A DNA stretch of 32,731 nucleotides from positions 1-32,731 of the forward strand of contig JAFVPG010000247.1 in the NCBI GenBank assembly GCA_017505415.1, read 5' to 3'. Both the position numbers and the translations under genes were made by a program. Below are positions 8,828 through 17,783 of this stretch, piece by piece (within the stretch, counting starts at the first letter, position 1; every line of letters starts with the position of its first letter). Source of the stretch: Lentisphaeria bacterium. Its GTDB lineage: Bacteria; Verrucomicrobiota; Lentisphaeria; Victivallales; Victivallaceae. The notes under the pieces were generated by a model. It worked only from the letters and a program-made list of their open reading frames with translations. It ran no database searches and was not told the origin of the DNA.

Positions 8828-9451
8828 TCACTTTCTCAAACGAACTTTCGGCAGCCGCAATTTGTACTGAATTGCCAGAATACGCAACCCGGTAACAACA
8901 AAAAGGACAATAACAAATAAAGCAAAAAACGGCACTCCCGCCTTCATCAACAAATAATACAAAATTCCGCCAATCAACGCCGCTGTCGCATAAAAATCAC
9001 TTTTCAAAACCGTCGGGATCGAACAGACCATTATATCCCTGATAACTCCGCCGCCGATTGCAGTCAGAACCCCGCTTAAAACAATTCCTGTAAAATCCAG
9101 ATTATATTCCACTGCTTTCGCCGCTCCGATAGCAGTAAAAACACCGAGACCTATCGCATCGGCATAACGGATTATATTTTGAGTTTGAGATATTTTCCGG
9201 TAACAGAAAAAGACGATAAATCCGCTTGCTATACATATCAGAAGATATATTTCATTTACCAATGCCGCAACCGGAGTTGCTCCGATGATACAATCCCGAA
9301 CCATACCTCCTCCGGCACCCACAGCACACGCAAGAACAAGCACACCGAGCAGGTCAAGTCTTCTTTCTATCGCCTTGACCGCACCGGTAATCGCAAAAAT
9401 CATAGTCCCGAACAAGTCAAGTGCCAATATCACAATATCAGCTGTCGCCAT
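8828..9451 (-). CDS. TRIC-family (UPF0126) cation channel-like membrane protein
   Basis: This 207-residue inner-membrane protein contains two tandem UPF0126 halves. Each is marked by a glycine-rich GGG-x-x-RD motif: AVGAGGGMVRDCIIG in the first half and AIGGGVIRDIMV in the second. About seven hydrophobic helices are visible, the expected topology. Prokaryotic members of this family form trimeric monovalent-cation channels, but the physiological role is poorly defined. The frame could begin at a TTG (9457), but the ATG at 9451 has GGAG at a proper distance. It lies directly ahead of the MFS transporter (7-nt gap), suggesting co-transcription and not necessarily a shared function. Confidence 0.9.
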   Translation of the reverse strand: MATADIVILALDLFGTMIFAITGAVKAIERRLDLLGVLVLACAVGAGGGMVRDCIIGATPVAALVNEIYLLICIASGFIVFFCYRKISQTQNIIRYADAIGLGVFTAIGAAKAVEYNLDFTGIVLSGVLTAIGGGVIRDIMVCSIPTVLKSDFYATAALIGGILYYLLMKAGVPFFALFVIVLFVVTGLRILAIQYKLRLPKVRLRK

Positions 9452-9525
9452 AATCAAACTCCATTATATTTACATCAGCACAAAAATATACAACATCATT
9501 CTGAAAATTCAAATATCAAAAAAAA

Positions 9526-10230
9526 TTACCGTGATTTATATTTTTCGGCTTCGGCTTTGAGAAGAGAAAAAAAGCCGGGCCCGATGTCATCCATACGTTC
9601 AGGATGGAACTGCACCCCGAGGACCATGCGCTCCCCTTCAAATTCAATCGCTTCAATACTGCCGTCAAATGCTTCAGCCACGACTTTTACACCAACACCC
9701 AATGCCGACGGGGAAACTGCCTGATGATGAAAACTGTTGACTCTGATCTCAGCTCCTTGCGATTTGCCGAGTGCCTGTGCGAAAAATCCGTCATGCAGAA
9801 TTTCAGCACGGTGAAAAACTCCGTTGCGATGCTCATCTGCATTATCAAGATGCTGAATAAGTTTACCGCCGGAAACAATATTCAGAAGCTGACATCCGGC
9901 ACAAATACCCAATACCGGAATCTGCCGCTTCAATACAGCTTTTCCGAATGAAATATCAAAATGAGGACGCAACCGGTCTCGCCCCGCCTCAGGATGCGGC
10001 GGCTCTCCGAAATCAGCCGGATCATAATCCCGCCCGCCAATCAATACAACTCCGTCAGCTATATCCAGCAGAGTTTCTATATTCTCCTCTTTTTCTATTG
10101 ACGGAATCAGCATTGGCACTGCCCCGGAATCACTGACACGCTGGACATACTGGCTGATTATAACTTCATTTTCACGATTATTGATAATATCTACTGCCAT
10201 ATTAAGCAGTATCACGGGTGGATTTTTCAT
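9526..10230 (-). CDS. Gamma-glutamyl-GABA hydrolase-like class I amidotransferase (peptidase C26)
   Basis: The 234-residue cytoplasmic protein has the complete catalytic triad of class I glutamine-amidotransferase-like hydrolases: Cys110 in GICAGCQ, and His209 with Glu211 in QFHPE. IGGRDYDP (64-71) is the diagnostic 'GGxDxxP' stretch of the PuuD/C26 group, which cleaves gamma-glutamyl bonds, for example gamma-glutamyl-GABA in putrescine breakdown. No other Puu genes are in the window, so the natural substrate is uncertain. A GTG at 10245 is possible, but the ATG at 10230 gives a more usual N-terminus (MKNPPVILLN). It lies 74 nt upstream of the TRIC gene and may head the minus-strand operon down to galM. 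Confidence 0.88.
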   Translation of the reverse strand: MKNPPVILLNMAVDIINNRENEVIISQYVQRVSDSGAVPMLIPSIEKEENIETLLDIADGVVLIGGRDYDPADFGEPPHPEAGRDRLRPHFDISFGKAVLKRQIPVLGICAGCQLLNIVSGGKLIQHLDNADEHRNGVFHRAEILHDGFFAQALGKSQGAEIRVNSFHHQAVSPSALGVGVKVVAEAFDGSIEAIEFEGERMVLGVQFHPERMDDIGPGFFSLLKAEAEKYKSR

Positions 10231-10245
10231 TATATTCCGCTGCAC

Positions 10246-10557
10246 CTATATAAAAAATCTTGTTAATGTCCTAAATTTGTGAAAGATAAAATTATTTGAC
10301 AAAAGTTCATCTGACATTTATTTTTTAGTAAGCAAACAAAAAAAAGAAAATAATCAGATGCACAATAAATTTAACATAAAAATGTTGATTTGTCAAGCAG
10401 AGAACAGATTTTCTTTGGATGAATTGAAAAAAATTGACAAAATCATTTAAAAACAAATCTTTTGCTGAGATAAAAAAATGAATTTGCCCCGGACAAAAAG
10501 AGCGGTAATTTGATGGTTATTTTTATTCCGATACTGCAATTTTATATATTCTGATAT
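10246..10557. other. Gene-free AT-rich spacer
   Basis: About 310 bases between two minus-strand genes. I see no convincing short gene, RNA or clear hairpin. It should contain the promoter of the C26 gene and the end of the regulator transcript, but I could not fix either with confidence. An AATTTG direct repeat near 10483-10513 is too short to interpret. Confidence 0.5.
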
Positions 10558-11613
10558 TTATTTACTATTCTCAAACGCATCAAAATCGTCTGAAGATATT
10601 TTCGGAATCAATTCTGTTTTTACAAGCATTGCAGGCAATTCAATCAAACCTGACGGATGACATCCTGCTTTGATTGCTTTTAATAATTCCACACAGCCGG
10701 TATAGCCGATTTGCTGTGGATATTGTTCTATTGTAGCTATGGCAGAATTCTGTTTATATATATTTCCGAATCCGGTAACAACTACATTTTCAGATGCCAT
10801 ATTCGCCCTTTTCAACATATTTATCACACGATAAGCTACATCATCAGCATCTGTCAATATTATAGTTGTTTCAGGATATTTCTGAAAAATCATTTTCAAC
10901 GTCAGATAAATGTTGGTATCTACAAGACCGTGCGGATTAAAAATTCTGTTTTCAACATCTTTTATTCCTGCCTGTATCATCGCATCAGAAAAACCTTCAA
11001 TTCTTTTTCTGCGCGTAAATTCAACCTCTGCCACATCACTTATTATAATGATTTCTCTGTGACCTTTATCAATGACATGCTGCGCCATTTCAAAAGCAGC
11101 TTTGTAATTATCACAGCTGACAGTACAACCATATCTTACATCCGGCAAGCCTGAATCAAGCGCAACTATCGGAAGTTTATAATCAACAGGAGGAGGAAAT
11201 ATACCGCATATCAGCAATCCGTCAATTCCTGCGTTTTCGAGTTTTTCTATATATTGCGGTATCATTGACGGCGAAGGCAGTGCGATATCAAGCATATAAT
11301 CATTCTCAAGGGCGGCAGCTTGAATACCATATACCATGTGCATATAATACAGATGTTTCAACGGCCCGACATACGCAATCCTGCCGACAGGGAAACGTGA
11401 ATTTTTGCAAACCATAGTTCCTGAGCCTTGCACGCCGCGTTTCAAATACCCCTCCGACACAAGCATTGTCGTAATTTTATTTATGGTGGCACGGGCAACC
11501 TTAAAACGGGACATCAGAGCATGTTCTGACGGAAATTTTTTCCCGATTTCATATTTGCCCGTTTCAAGTTCATGCCGCAGAATATTTGTTATTTCTTTTG
11601 CTTTTGCTGTCAT
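10558..11613 (-). CDS. GntR-type DNA-binding domain with LacI-type sensor domain, transcription regulator
   Basis: The 351-residue regulator has a GntR winged helix at about residues 4-70 (KFPSEHALMSRFKVARATINKITTMLVSEGYLKRG...GSGTMV). A LacI/periplasmic-binding-protein sensor fills the rest (GRIAYVGPL..., DGLLICG, VALDSG, DKGHREIIIISD, RIEGFSDAM, VVVTGFGN). Hybrids of this kind (AraR-like) usually repress sugar genes until a sugar binds. The ATG is preceded by AAGGA at good spacing. It is divergent from the pilin-heparinase operon, and two identical palindromic sites lie in the shared intergenic region, so control of that operon is likely (inference). Its own promoter region has a related AAAAGTTT sequence, compatible with autoregulation. 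Confidence 0.92.
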   Translation of the reverse strand: MTAKAKEITNILRHELETGKYEIGKKFPSEHALMSRFKVARATINKITTMLVSEGYLKRGVQGSGTMVCKNSRFPVGRIAYVGPLKHLYYMHMVYGIQAAALENDYMLDIALPSPSMIPQYIEKLENAGIDGLLICGIFPPPVDYKLPIVALDSGLPDVRYGCTVSCDNYKAAFEMAQHVIDKGHREIIIISDVAEVEFTRRKRIEGFSDAMIQAGIKDVENRIFNPHGLVDTNIYLTLKMIFQKYPETTIILTDADDVAYRVINMLKRANMASENVVVTGFGNIYKQNSAIATIEQYPQQIGYTGCVELLKAIKAGCHPSGLIELPAMLVKTELIPKISSDDFDAFENSK

Positions 11614-11636
11614 ATATATCCTTTTTTATTTTCTGT

Positions 11637-11664
11637 AATATAACATAAAAAAACTTTTATGCAA
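11637..11664 (-). promoter_or_regulatory. Candidate promoter of the GntR/LacI regulator
   Basis: On the minus strand, TTGCAT (11659-11664), a 16-nt spacer and TATATT (11637-11642) lie about 24 nt before the start codon. The spacer contains AAAAGTTT, a near match to the half-site of the palindromes at 11742 and 11835. Confidence 0.5.
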
Positions 11665-11741
11665 CAATATTTTTCTGATTTATTGCAAATATAAACTTTT
11701 TCTTTAAAAAAGCATTATTCTATGATATAAAACATATATTA

Positions 11742-11766
11742 AAAAAAGTTGATGAACAACTTTTTT
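11742..11766. promoter_or_regulatory. Palindromic operator candidate 1
   Basis: Arms AAAAAAGTTG (11742-11751) and CAACTTTTTT (11757-11766) are exact reverse complements, separated by 5 nt. The same AAAAGTTG/CAACTTTT core occurs again at 11835-11856. A single half-site, ACAACTTTT, lies between them (11776-11784). The location, just upstream of the -35 box of the pilin-heparinase operon and facing the GntR/LacI regulator gene, suits a regulator binding site. Confidence 0.65.
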
Positions 11767-11788
11767 CACAAAAAAACAACTTTTATAT

Positions 11789-11817
11789 TTGCTTTTTATT
11801 TCAATATGTATTATTAT
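11789..11817 (+). promoter_or_regulatory. Candidate promoter of the pilin-heparinase operon
   Basis: TTGCTT (11789-11794), a 17-nt spacer and TATTAT (11812-11817) lie between the two palindromes. Transcription would start near 11824, leaving a leader of about 105 nt that contains the second palindrome. Confidence 0.45.
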
Positions 11818-11834
11818 TAAAATAACATACAATA

Positions 11835-11856
11835 AAAAGTTGTCTATTCAACTTTT
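11835..11856. promoter_or_regulatory. Palindromic operator candidate 2
   Basis: Arms AAAAGTTG (11835-11842) and CAACTTTT (11849-11856) are separated by 6 nt and repeat the core of the site at 11742-11766. The two centres are about 91 bp apart. This copy lies just downstream of the predicted transcription start, where bound protein would block transcription. Confidence 0.65.
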
Positions 11857-11929
11857 CCCGTATCACATAAAATCTATTGTAAATCAACAAAATTCAATAG
11901 AATTTATCAGCTTAAAGAAAGGCTAAAAA

Positions 11930-13858
11930 ATGAAACAAACAAAATTCACACTAATTGAACTTCTGGTTGTAATTGCCATAATTGCATTTATTGCTGCAAT
12001 TATTATTTTTGTTTACCGTAAAAAAGAAACAGAAAAAACAAACAGCAACTCGACAGAAAACAAAAATATTAATTATTTCGACAAATATATTTCTGAAGAT
12101 TTTTATTCAGGGATAAAAAGCGGCGATTTCAACCGCAATATTTATCCCCGGTTCAGTGACAGAGAAGCATGGGAAAAGGTACGCAAAAACAAGCATGCAG
12201 ATATGATAATTGCCAATGCAGATGCTGTTTTGGGGAAAGACATTCCGCAGTTGAGATTTTCAGAATTCCGCCGATTTGCCACTGACGGTAATAGAGACGG
12301 TTATGAAAAAATATATTATGAACGGCGCAGAAATCTCAACTTTACTGTATTAGCATTGTGCCTGACGGGTGATAAAGCAAAATATATGCCGACAGTTCTG
12401 GATTATGTTGTTGCTATAATGGAAGAATTTACCTGGACATTTCCGGCGCACTCATACTGGCAGGGAAAAAGACTTTCTGATGTTGATAATACAGATCTTT
12501 TCTGTGCAGAAACCGGTGCTATGATGGCGATAATTTATCATATTCTCGGAGAAGAACTGGATAAAGAAATAGAAAATATTTCCGAAAAAATACGCATTCA
12601 GACATTGCAGAGAACTCTTTACAATATTTTTTATACTCCTCATATCAAAGTACACCGAAGACACTGGTGGTTTGATTTCTTTTGGCGGAAAAACAATTGG
12701 ACTCCATGGTGTTCTGCAAACTGTATTTTAACTGCAATATTACTGGAAAAAGACAATGAAAAATTGGCACATTTCATTCACAGGCTTTTGCAGGCCAATG
12801 CGATTTTTGTATCACAGTACAGCGAAGACGGTTTTTGTGAGGAGGGCTGTGATTATTATTATGCTTCGGGGTTAAGGTTATTTGAAATTTTCTATATGCT
12901 GCACAGAATAAAACCCGGCAGCATGGAAAAAGTTATTGCAGTTCCGAAACTCCGGGCAATACTTGAATTTATCGCTCATTGCAATATCAACGATAAATAC
13001 CGGATAAATTTTGCTGACGGCAGTGCATTTGCAACACAAAAAATATCAGCATCCTTAGCCGCATGTGCCAAATTGATTGACTCCCGGATATTACAGGATT
13101 TTGTCGGCAATAAACAGGCAAGTCTGGGGGGATTGGGCAATGAATTAAGTACCTGTATGAAAATACTGTTTGATATGCCGGAACAAAAAGAAGGCAAAAA
13201 AACTGAATTGATTCCTTTCACATACTTCAAAGACCGTATTGCAATATTGAGGTCAAATGATTTTTCAGCGACAATCAAAGCAGGACATAATGCAGAATCC
13301 CATAACCATAATGACCTCGGACACTTTACTGTTTTTTATAAAGGCGAACCGGTAATCGTCGATGCAGGAACTGAAGTTTATTCCAGAATAAATTTCTCCG
13401 AAGAACGCTATACTTTATGGTATACCAGAGGCTCCGGACACAACGCTCCGGTTTTCGATAATATTGAACAGCAGAATGACGGCAAATACAAGGCTGTATT
13501 CGATTCTGCAAGTAAAAATAAAGTCGTTTGCAATTTAAGCAAGGCATATCCACTTGAAGCAGGTGTGAAAAAGTTTATCCGCACGCTGGATTTTTCACCC
13601 GATTGTGTTGCCATATCTGATAATTTTGAACTTGCAAAAACAAAAGATGCAAACATAAAACTTTTGACTTTGTGCGATGTGGAAAAACTTGCAAACGGCG
13701 ATGTCCGAATCGGCAATGTTATAATGAAACTTGATGGTATTGAATTCATAAAAACTGAAAAATTACCCAAAATGAACGGAGGCTGGAAATGTGCTGTAAA
13801 TGAAATTTATTTGAAAAGTTCAAAAAATAATTACTCTATCCGTTTTTCTCAAAAATAA
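11930..13858 (+). CDS. Pilin-type N-terminus fused to a heparinase II/III-like polysaccharide lyase
   Basis: Residues 7-29 are a textbook type IV pilin/pseudopilin start: [22 protein letters not shown], with Glu at mature position 5. A charged linker follows (KKETEKTNSNSTENKN, about 31-46). The remaining 590 residues resemble heparinase II/III-type lyases. An alpha-helical toroid region (about 70-400) includes DGFCEEGCDYYYASG (300-314), and a beta-sandwich part carries GHNAESHNHNDLGHF (452-466) then VIVDAGTEVYS, the conserved His/Asn-rich and DAG metal/active-site region. Such lyases cut uronic-acid polysaccharides by beta-elimination. Members usually have a Sec signal or none; the pilin-type leader is odd and implies inner-membrane anchoring or assembly into a pseudopilus. 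AAAGG precedes the ATG. It is the first gene of an operon with two pseudopilins and a DUF4838 protein. Confidence 0.88.
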   Translation: MKQTKFTLIELLVVIAIIAFIAAIIIFVYRKKETEKTNSNSTENKNINYFDKYISEDFYSGIKSGDFNRNIYPRFSDREAWEKVRKNKHADMIIANADAVLGKDIPQLRFSEFRRFATDGNRDGYEKIYYERRRNLNFTVLALCLTGDKAKYMPTVLDYVVAIMEEFTWTFPAHSYWQGKRLSDVDNTDLFCAETGAMMAIIYHILGEELDKEIENISEKIRIQTLQRTLYNIFYTPHIKVHRRHWWFDFFWRKNNWTPWCSANCILTAILLEKDNEKLAHFIHRLLQANAIFVSQYSEDGFCEEGCDYYYASGLRLFEIFYMLHRIKPGSMEKVIAVPKLRAILEFIAHCNINDKYRINFADGSAFATQKISASLAACAKLIDSRILQDFVGNKQASLGGLGNELSTCMKILFDMPEQKEGKKTELIPFTYFKDRIAILRSNDFSATIKAGHNAESHNHNDLGHFTVFYKGEPVIVDAGTEVYSRINFSEERYTLWYTRGSGHNAPVFDNIEQQNDGKYKAVFDSASKNKVVCNLSKAYPLEAGVKKFIRTLDFSPDCVAISDNFELAKTKDANIKLLTLCDVEKLANGDVRIGNVIMKLDGIEFIKTEKLPKMNGGWKCAVNEIYLKSSKNNYSIRFSQK

Positions 13859-13909
13859 ATTCCCCAAAAACACAAAAATATATATCACCCCTAACAGAAA
13901 GGACAATTT

Positions 13910-14584
13910 ATGAAAAAATTATTTACACTGACTGAACTCGTTATTGTAATGATGATCTGTGTCACTTTTATCGCAATCATTATTCCCTCAGTCAACGCAA
14001 AAGAAGATGCCTTGAAAGTCAGCTGTACCGGTAATTTGAAACAACTTTATGCTATTGAACAGATGTATGCCAACGATAATGGCGGCTATATTTGTCCCAC
14101 TACAGTAAACCGCAAAGGTTATGCACGCAATCTTATTCCTTATGCCAAAGGAAATATGGATATTTTTGCCTGTCCGGATGCAAAAAATGCTCCGTATGCT
14201 AAAAAAATCACCACTAAAAATTGGAAGGAAATACCCGCCGGAAAATATTATCTCGAAAGAACTTATATGCGCAACTCTTGTATCGGCGGCTGGGAACCTT
14301 TCAAAGCATGGCACGGCAAAGCACGCAAATTTGAAGGAACCAGAAAACCTGAACGTTATGTCATGACTTTTGACGGCAACATGTCACAGGGAACATGGGA
14401 AATTATCCGTTACAATGCAAAAACAAAAGTTTCAAAAGGTGTTGAATACCGCCATGATGACAGTGCCAATGTCCTTTTTCAGGACGGTCATATTGCCGCA
14501 TTCAAGCCTGCTGATTTCAAAGGCGGCCGCGGCATCGGCACTCCTGATGAAGGCGGCAACAAATATACTTTTGCCCGCAGATAA
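13910..14584 (+). CDS. Pseudopilin-like protein with H-X9-DG motif
   Basis: The 224-residue protein starts MKKLFTLTELVIVMMICVTF, a prepilin-type segment with Glu at mature position 5, then a single helix and a globular part. Near the end RHDDSANVLFQDGH has the H-X9-DG motif seen in the large pseudopilin families of Planctomycetes and Lentisphaerota (DUF1559-type and relatives). CSCTGNLKQ-like spacing (SCTGNLKQLYAIEQMYANDNGG) matches the region after the helix in those families. It diverges from the standard [19 protein letters not shown] helix, so it is a distinct paralogue. AGAAAGGA precedes the ATG. It lies between the lyase fusion and another pseudopilin, which suggests a minor pilin working with them. 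Function is unknown. Confidence 0.85.
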   Translation: MKKLFTLTELVIVMMICVTFIAIIIPSVNAKEDALKVSCTGNLKQLYAIEQMYANDNGGYICPTTVNRKGYARNLIPYAKGNMDIFACPDAKNAPYAKKITTKNWKEIPAGKYYLERTYMRNSCIGGWEPFKAWHGKARKFEGTRKPERYVMTFDGNMSQGTWEIIRYNAKTKVSKGVEYRHDDSANVLFQDGHIAAFKPADFKGGRGIGTPDEGGNKYTFARR

Positions 14585-14632
14585 TCAAAAAAATAAACAA
14601 TTTGGTAAAAATTAAAAAGAGAAGGAAAATTT

Positions 14633-15343
14633 ATGAAAAAGACATTCACTCTGATTGAACTTCTTGTTGTAATTGCCATCATCGCGATTCTTGCCGGAAT
14701 GCTGCTCCCAGCCCTCAACAATGCGAGAGAAAAAGGACGTTCTGCCAAATGTACCAGCAATTTGAAAACACTCGGACTTGCAGCAACAATGTATATGTCT
14801 GATTATGAAGACTGGATTCCTTCTATGGGAATAGGAAAAATGAACAGCAGTGCCAATGACCGTGTGCTTTATATGTTATCTTCTTATGTAAATAAATACG
14901 CTATCTGGACTTGTCCGTCCGCAAATTATACCACATGGACTCCCACTGGATATCCGAATGCTTATCAGCATTACGGCGTGGAAATTGCTCTTGGCTCCAA
15001 CATGTCAACCAGTTTTAGTTATAGTAATTTGAAAATGAGAAATCTGCTGCATCCGGTCAAAGTTGTCTATGCGGCAGACAGATTTGCCCCGAAAAACGAT
15101 GGCGGTTCAAATGATCCGAATTATGCCTGTGCGGGATACAACAGCGGCGGCGGTGTAAGACATTATGACGCCCGCCACGGAAGCCGCTTCAATATGGTTT
15201 TCATGGATGGTTCAGTTCATTCTTTCAAAGGAACACCGAAAGGTACGGAATATAATAATCCAAGTGCTGATTTTGATGCACATACCAAAGGATATACGCC
15301 TTATTACTACAACAAGAAAAAATTTGACGGCTCAAACAGATAA
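14633..15343 (+). CDS. Pseudopilin-like protein with H-X9-DG motif
   Basis: The 236-residue protein opens with [20 protein letters not shown] followed by [20 protein letters not shown], the standard start of Lentisphaerota/Planctomycete pseudopilins. [13 protein letters not shown] is a clear H-X9-DG motif. Between them comes [10 protein letters not shown], matching the 'Y..DY...P' segment of the family, and WTCPSA, matching its F.CP-type cysteine motif. The N-terminal residue before the predicted cleavage point is Thr, not Gly. The protein would be an inner-membrane or pseudopilus component exposed to the periplasm. It is third in the lyase operon, 48 nt after the previous gene, with AGAAGGA ahead of the ATG, and 19 nt before the DUF4838 gene. 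Confidence 0.92.
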   Translation: MKKTFTLIELLVVIAIIAILAGMLLPALNNAREKGRSAKCTSNLKTLGLAATMYMSDYEDWIPSMGIGKMNSSANDRVLYMLSSYVNKYAIWTCPSANYTTWTPTGYPNAYQHYGVEIALGSNMSTSFSYSNLKMRNLLHPVKVVYAADRFAPKNDGGSNDPNYACAGYNSGGGVRHYDARHGSRFNMVFMDGSVHSFKGTPKGTEYNNPSADFDAHTKGYTPYYYNKKKFDGSNR

Positions 15344-15362
15344 TAAATAAAAGGATTTGATA

Positions 15363-17621
15363 ATGATTTACAAAATTATTTGTTCAATATTGGCACTGAC
15401 GGCTTTTTGTGCCTCAGCCATAGAAATAAAACTGCCGGAAAAACCGTCCGTGCATGAAAAAAATGCCGCCGCTTTGCTGCAAAAACATGCAGATAAAATT
15501 GATAAAGACAGCAAAACTCTTTTTAATATAACTCTTGCACCGGATATGGAGTATGGTGCATGGAGCGTTTCATCTGACGGCAAAATTGTAACGTTAAAAG
15601 GCGGCAAACATGGTATCTATCTGGCAGTTGCACATTATTTGCAGGATATTTGCGATGTGATATTTTATTCACCGTTTGAGCGTGAATATCTCAAAAAAGA
15701 ACTGCCTTCAAAGTTCAAATCCATTTCCGGCAAATCTGCTTTTTATTTTAATGAAATTCACTCGATTTACGGCAGAGACAACGGCGAATTTGCGCTTCTC
15801 CGCGGCTTGAACAATGACGGGTACAACAGCATTTCCTCCCGACCGGGATTTTGGAGAGTTTTCGGCAGACCGTACAATATTCATACATTTATGTATTATA
15901 TTCCGGCAAAAAAATATTTTGCATCTCATCCCGAATGGTTCTCTGAAATAAATGGCAAACGTATAAGTCTGCAATCACAACTCTGCCTGAGCAATGCAGA
16001 ACTGCGCAAGGAAGTTTTGAAAAATCTCCAAATATATATTGCCAAAGATATTGCTGATGCTGAAAAAAACAATGTCGAAGCACCACATATTTATGATATT
16101 TCACAGAATGATCATCAACGCTTCTGCCGTTGTAAAAACTGCAATGAACTTGCCGCAAAATATGGTAATACTCAATCCGGACTTTTATTGGATTTTATCA
16201 ATGAGATCGCCCGTGAGATCCGCAAAACCAATCCGGGAATCATGATTTCAACTGCAATGTATCAGTATACCGAAAAAGTTCCATCCAATATCAAACCGGA
16301 GGAAAATGTTATTATCGTTCTTACTGATACTTTGTCCAATGTTCTCTGTCCGCTTACCGATAAACAGAACAAATATTTTTACAACTTGCTTCAGGCCTGG
16401 TCAAAATTGACTCCGAATATCCGCCTCTGGGATTATAATATTACCTACACCCAACCGCAGGAAATGCCCTATAACAGCGAATGGACATATCAATCAGATA
16501 TGAAATTTTTCCGTGACTGCGGCGTAAAACAGTTGTTTACTGAATTTGAAGAAGCTATCCTCGCCGACGTGCGTGATTACAAAATTTATCTCAAAACAGC
16601 AGTTCAGGAAAATCCGGATGTCGATTTTGAAGCTGTACGAAAAAAATTTGTGTATAATTTTTACGGCAAAGCCGGTGATTTGTTTCTGCAATACCGCGAT
16701 GTGCTGAAGAAAGCACAGGAGCGCAAAAATCCGTATCTAGGGATGTATCCTCCGACCGCCGCCAGCAGTCATTTGGATCTGGAGACAATTACAGAAGCAC
16801 AGAAAATTTTTGAAAAAGGTTTTGAACTCCTCAAAGATGATCCCGTCCGTCTCAAACGCTGGCGTTTTGCACGCCTCGGCATCGACCGTGCAACTTTGAT
16901 TATGGCACGTCCGCTGATGGCAGAATATTTGAAGAAAAACGGCTCTCTCAAAGGCTATCCCTTTATGGACCGTAAGGCGATTGCAGAACGTATTATGAAT
17001 ACCGTTACGGAACAGGCAAAAATCCGTCTTTTTCCCTCTCAAATTGAAAAACTGCTCAAATATATGAAGCAGGAAATTGAAAAATGCACTCTGCCGATCA
17101 CTGAACGCAGTTTATATACTCCGGAACAATTCAAAAATATCTCCGCAGACAGATTATTCGATTTTACAATGGAAAACGCTATGCGTTGGAGAAATTATAT
17201 CAAGCTTGTCGACGACCCGGAATCTGATGTAGGAACTGTCGCAAGCATCACTTTCCCCAGTCCGGATAAACGGATAAAATTTGAGGATTACAAACTGCCG
17301 ATTTGGTTTTGTACTTATTCTCCGGCAATCAAAAAGAATCTTTGGGGACAGAGCCTTTTCCCGAGATTTGTGAAAAAATCCGGTTACAACTGGTACAAAC
17401 TCGGAGAAACCAAATTGAGTTCAGATTGCATATTTGTAATTTTCAGAAGCTGGAATCTGCAGCTCGGAGCATCCGGACCTTTTGATATGAATGATCCTGA
17501 CCGCAAATTTGAAGTCTGGGTCAGAATCAAATTTACAGGTCCCGGTTATCCTTTCGGCAAAAAAGATGAGCCTGACGCTTTCTTCATTGAACGTGTAATG
17601 CTGGTAAAAAAAATGAACTGA
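15363..17621 (+). CDS. Exported DUF4838 domain protein
   Basis: This 752-residue protein has a Sec signal peptide (MIYKIICSILALTAFCASA, cleavage likely before IE). An N-terminal hexosaminidase/glucuronidase-like small domain follows (HEKNAAALLQKHADK; GIYLAVAHYLQDI). The DUF4838 core is marked by YDISQNDHQRFCRCKNC around residues 243-260 and WDYNITYTQPQEMP after it. The C-terminus (VRIKFTGPGYPF...IERVMLVKK) matches that of the protein at 2-1930. A TTG at 15357 is possible, but the ATG at 15363 has AAGGA 7 nt before it. The family looks like a glycosidase relative with unproven activity. As the last gene of the pilin-heparinase operon it probably acts in the periplasm on the oligosaccharides released by the lyase (inference). 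A strong terminator follows. Confidence 0.9.
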   Translation: MIYKIICSILALTAFCASAIEIKLPEKPSVHEKNAAALLQKHADKIDKDSKTLFNITLAPDMEYGAWSVSSDGKIVTLKGGKHGIYLAVAHYLQDICDVIFYSPFEREYLKKELPSKFKSISGKSAFYFNEIHSIYGRDNGEFALLRGLNNDGYNSISSRPGFWRVFGRPYNIHTFMYYIPAKKYFASHPEWFSEINGKRISLQSQLCLSNAELRKEVLKNLQIYIAKDIADAEKNNVEAPHIYDISQNDHQRFCRCKNCNELAAKYGNTQSGLLLDFINEIAREIRKTNPGIMISTAMYQYTEKVPSNIKPEENVIIVLTDTLSNVLCPLTDKQNKYFYNLLQAWSKLTPNIRLWDYNITYTQPQEMPYNSEWTYQSDMKFFRDCGVKQLFTEFEEAILADVRDYKIYLKTAVQENPDVDFEAVRKKFVYNFYGKAGDLFLQYRDVLKKAQERKNPYLGMYPPTAASSHLDLETITEAQKIFEKGFELLKDDPVRLKRWRFARLGIDRATLIMARPLMAEYLKKNGSLKGYPFMDRKAIAERIMNTVTEQAKIRLFPSQIEKLLKYMKQEIEKCTLPITERSLYTPEQFKNISADRLFDFTMENAMRWRNYIKLVDDPESDVGTVASITFPSPDKRIKFEDYKLPIWFCTYSPAIKKNLWGQSLFPRFVKKSGYNWYKLGETKLSSDCIFVIFRSWNLQLGASGPFDMNDPDRKFEVWVRIKFTGPGYPFGKKDEPDAFFIERVMLVKKMN

Positions 17622-17680
17622 CATATTTCAGCACAACTAAAAACATTTTCAGATTGACCTTGCAATACTGAATTTACTGT

Positions 17681-17729
17681 GCATCTGACTTTTATTGTAC
17701 TTGCAAAATAAAAGTCGGATGCATTTTTT
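17681..17729 (+). terminator. Rho-independent terminator of the pilin-heparinase operon
   Basis: GCATCTGACTTTTATT (17681-17696) pairs over 16 bp (one G-T pair) with 17707-17722 around a 10-nt loop, and is followed by ATTTTTT. It lies 60 nt after the DUF4838 stop. Confidence 0.85.
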
Positions 17730-17783
17730 GTAAAGTTTTCTGATGATTTACAAATTTCAAGCCAATAACTATCGAGAGGAACA

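Noticed and set aside
9179-9724. A 181-codon plus-strand frame
   Set aside because: It spans the antisense of the TRIC gene, an intergenic gap and the C26 gene, with low-complexity composition and no start signal.
11742-11766. The palindrome read as a rho-independent terminator
   Set aside because: The G/C part of the stem is only four pairs, it lies between divergent genes where no transcript needs ending, and a second copy at 11835 lacks a T-run. An operator explains both copies better.
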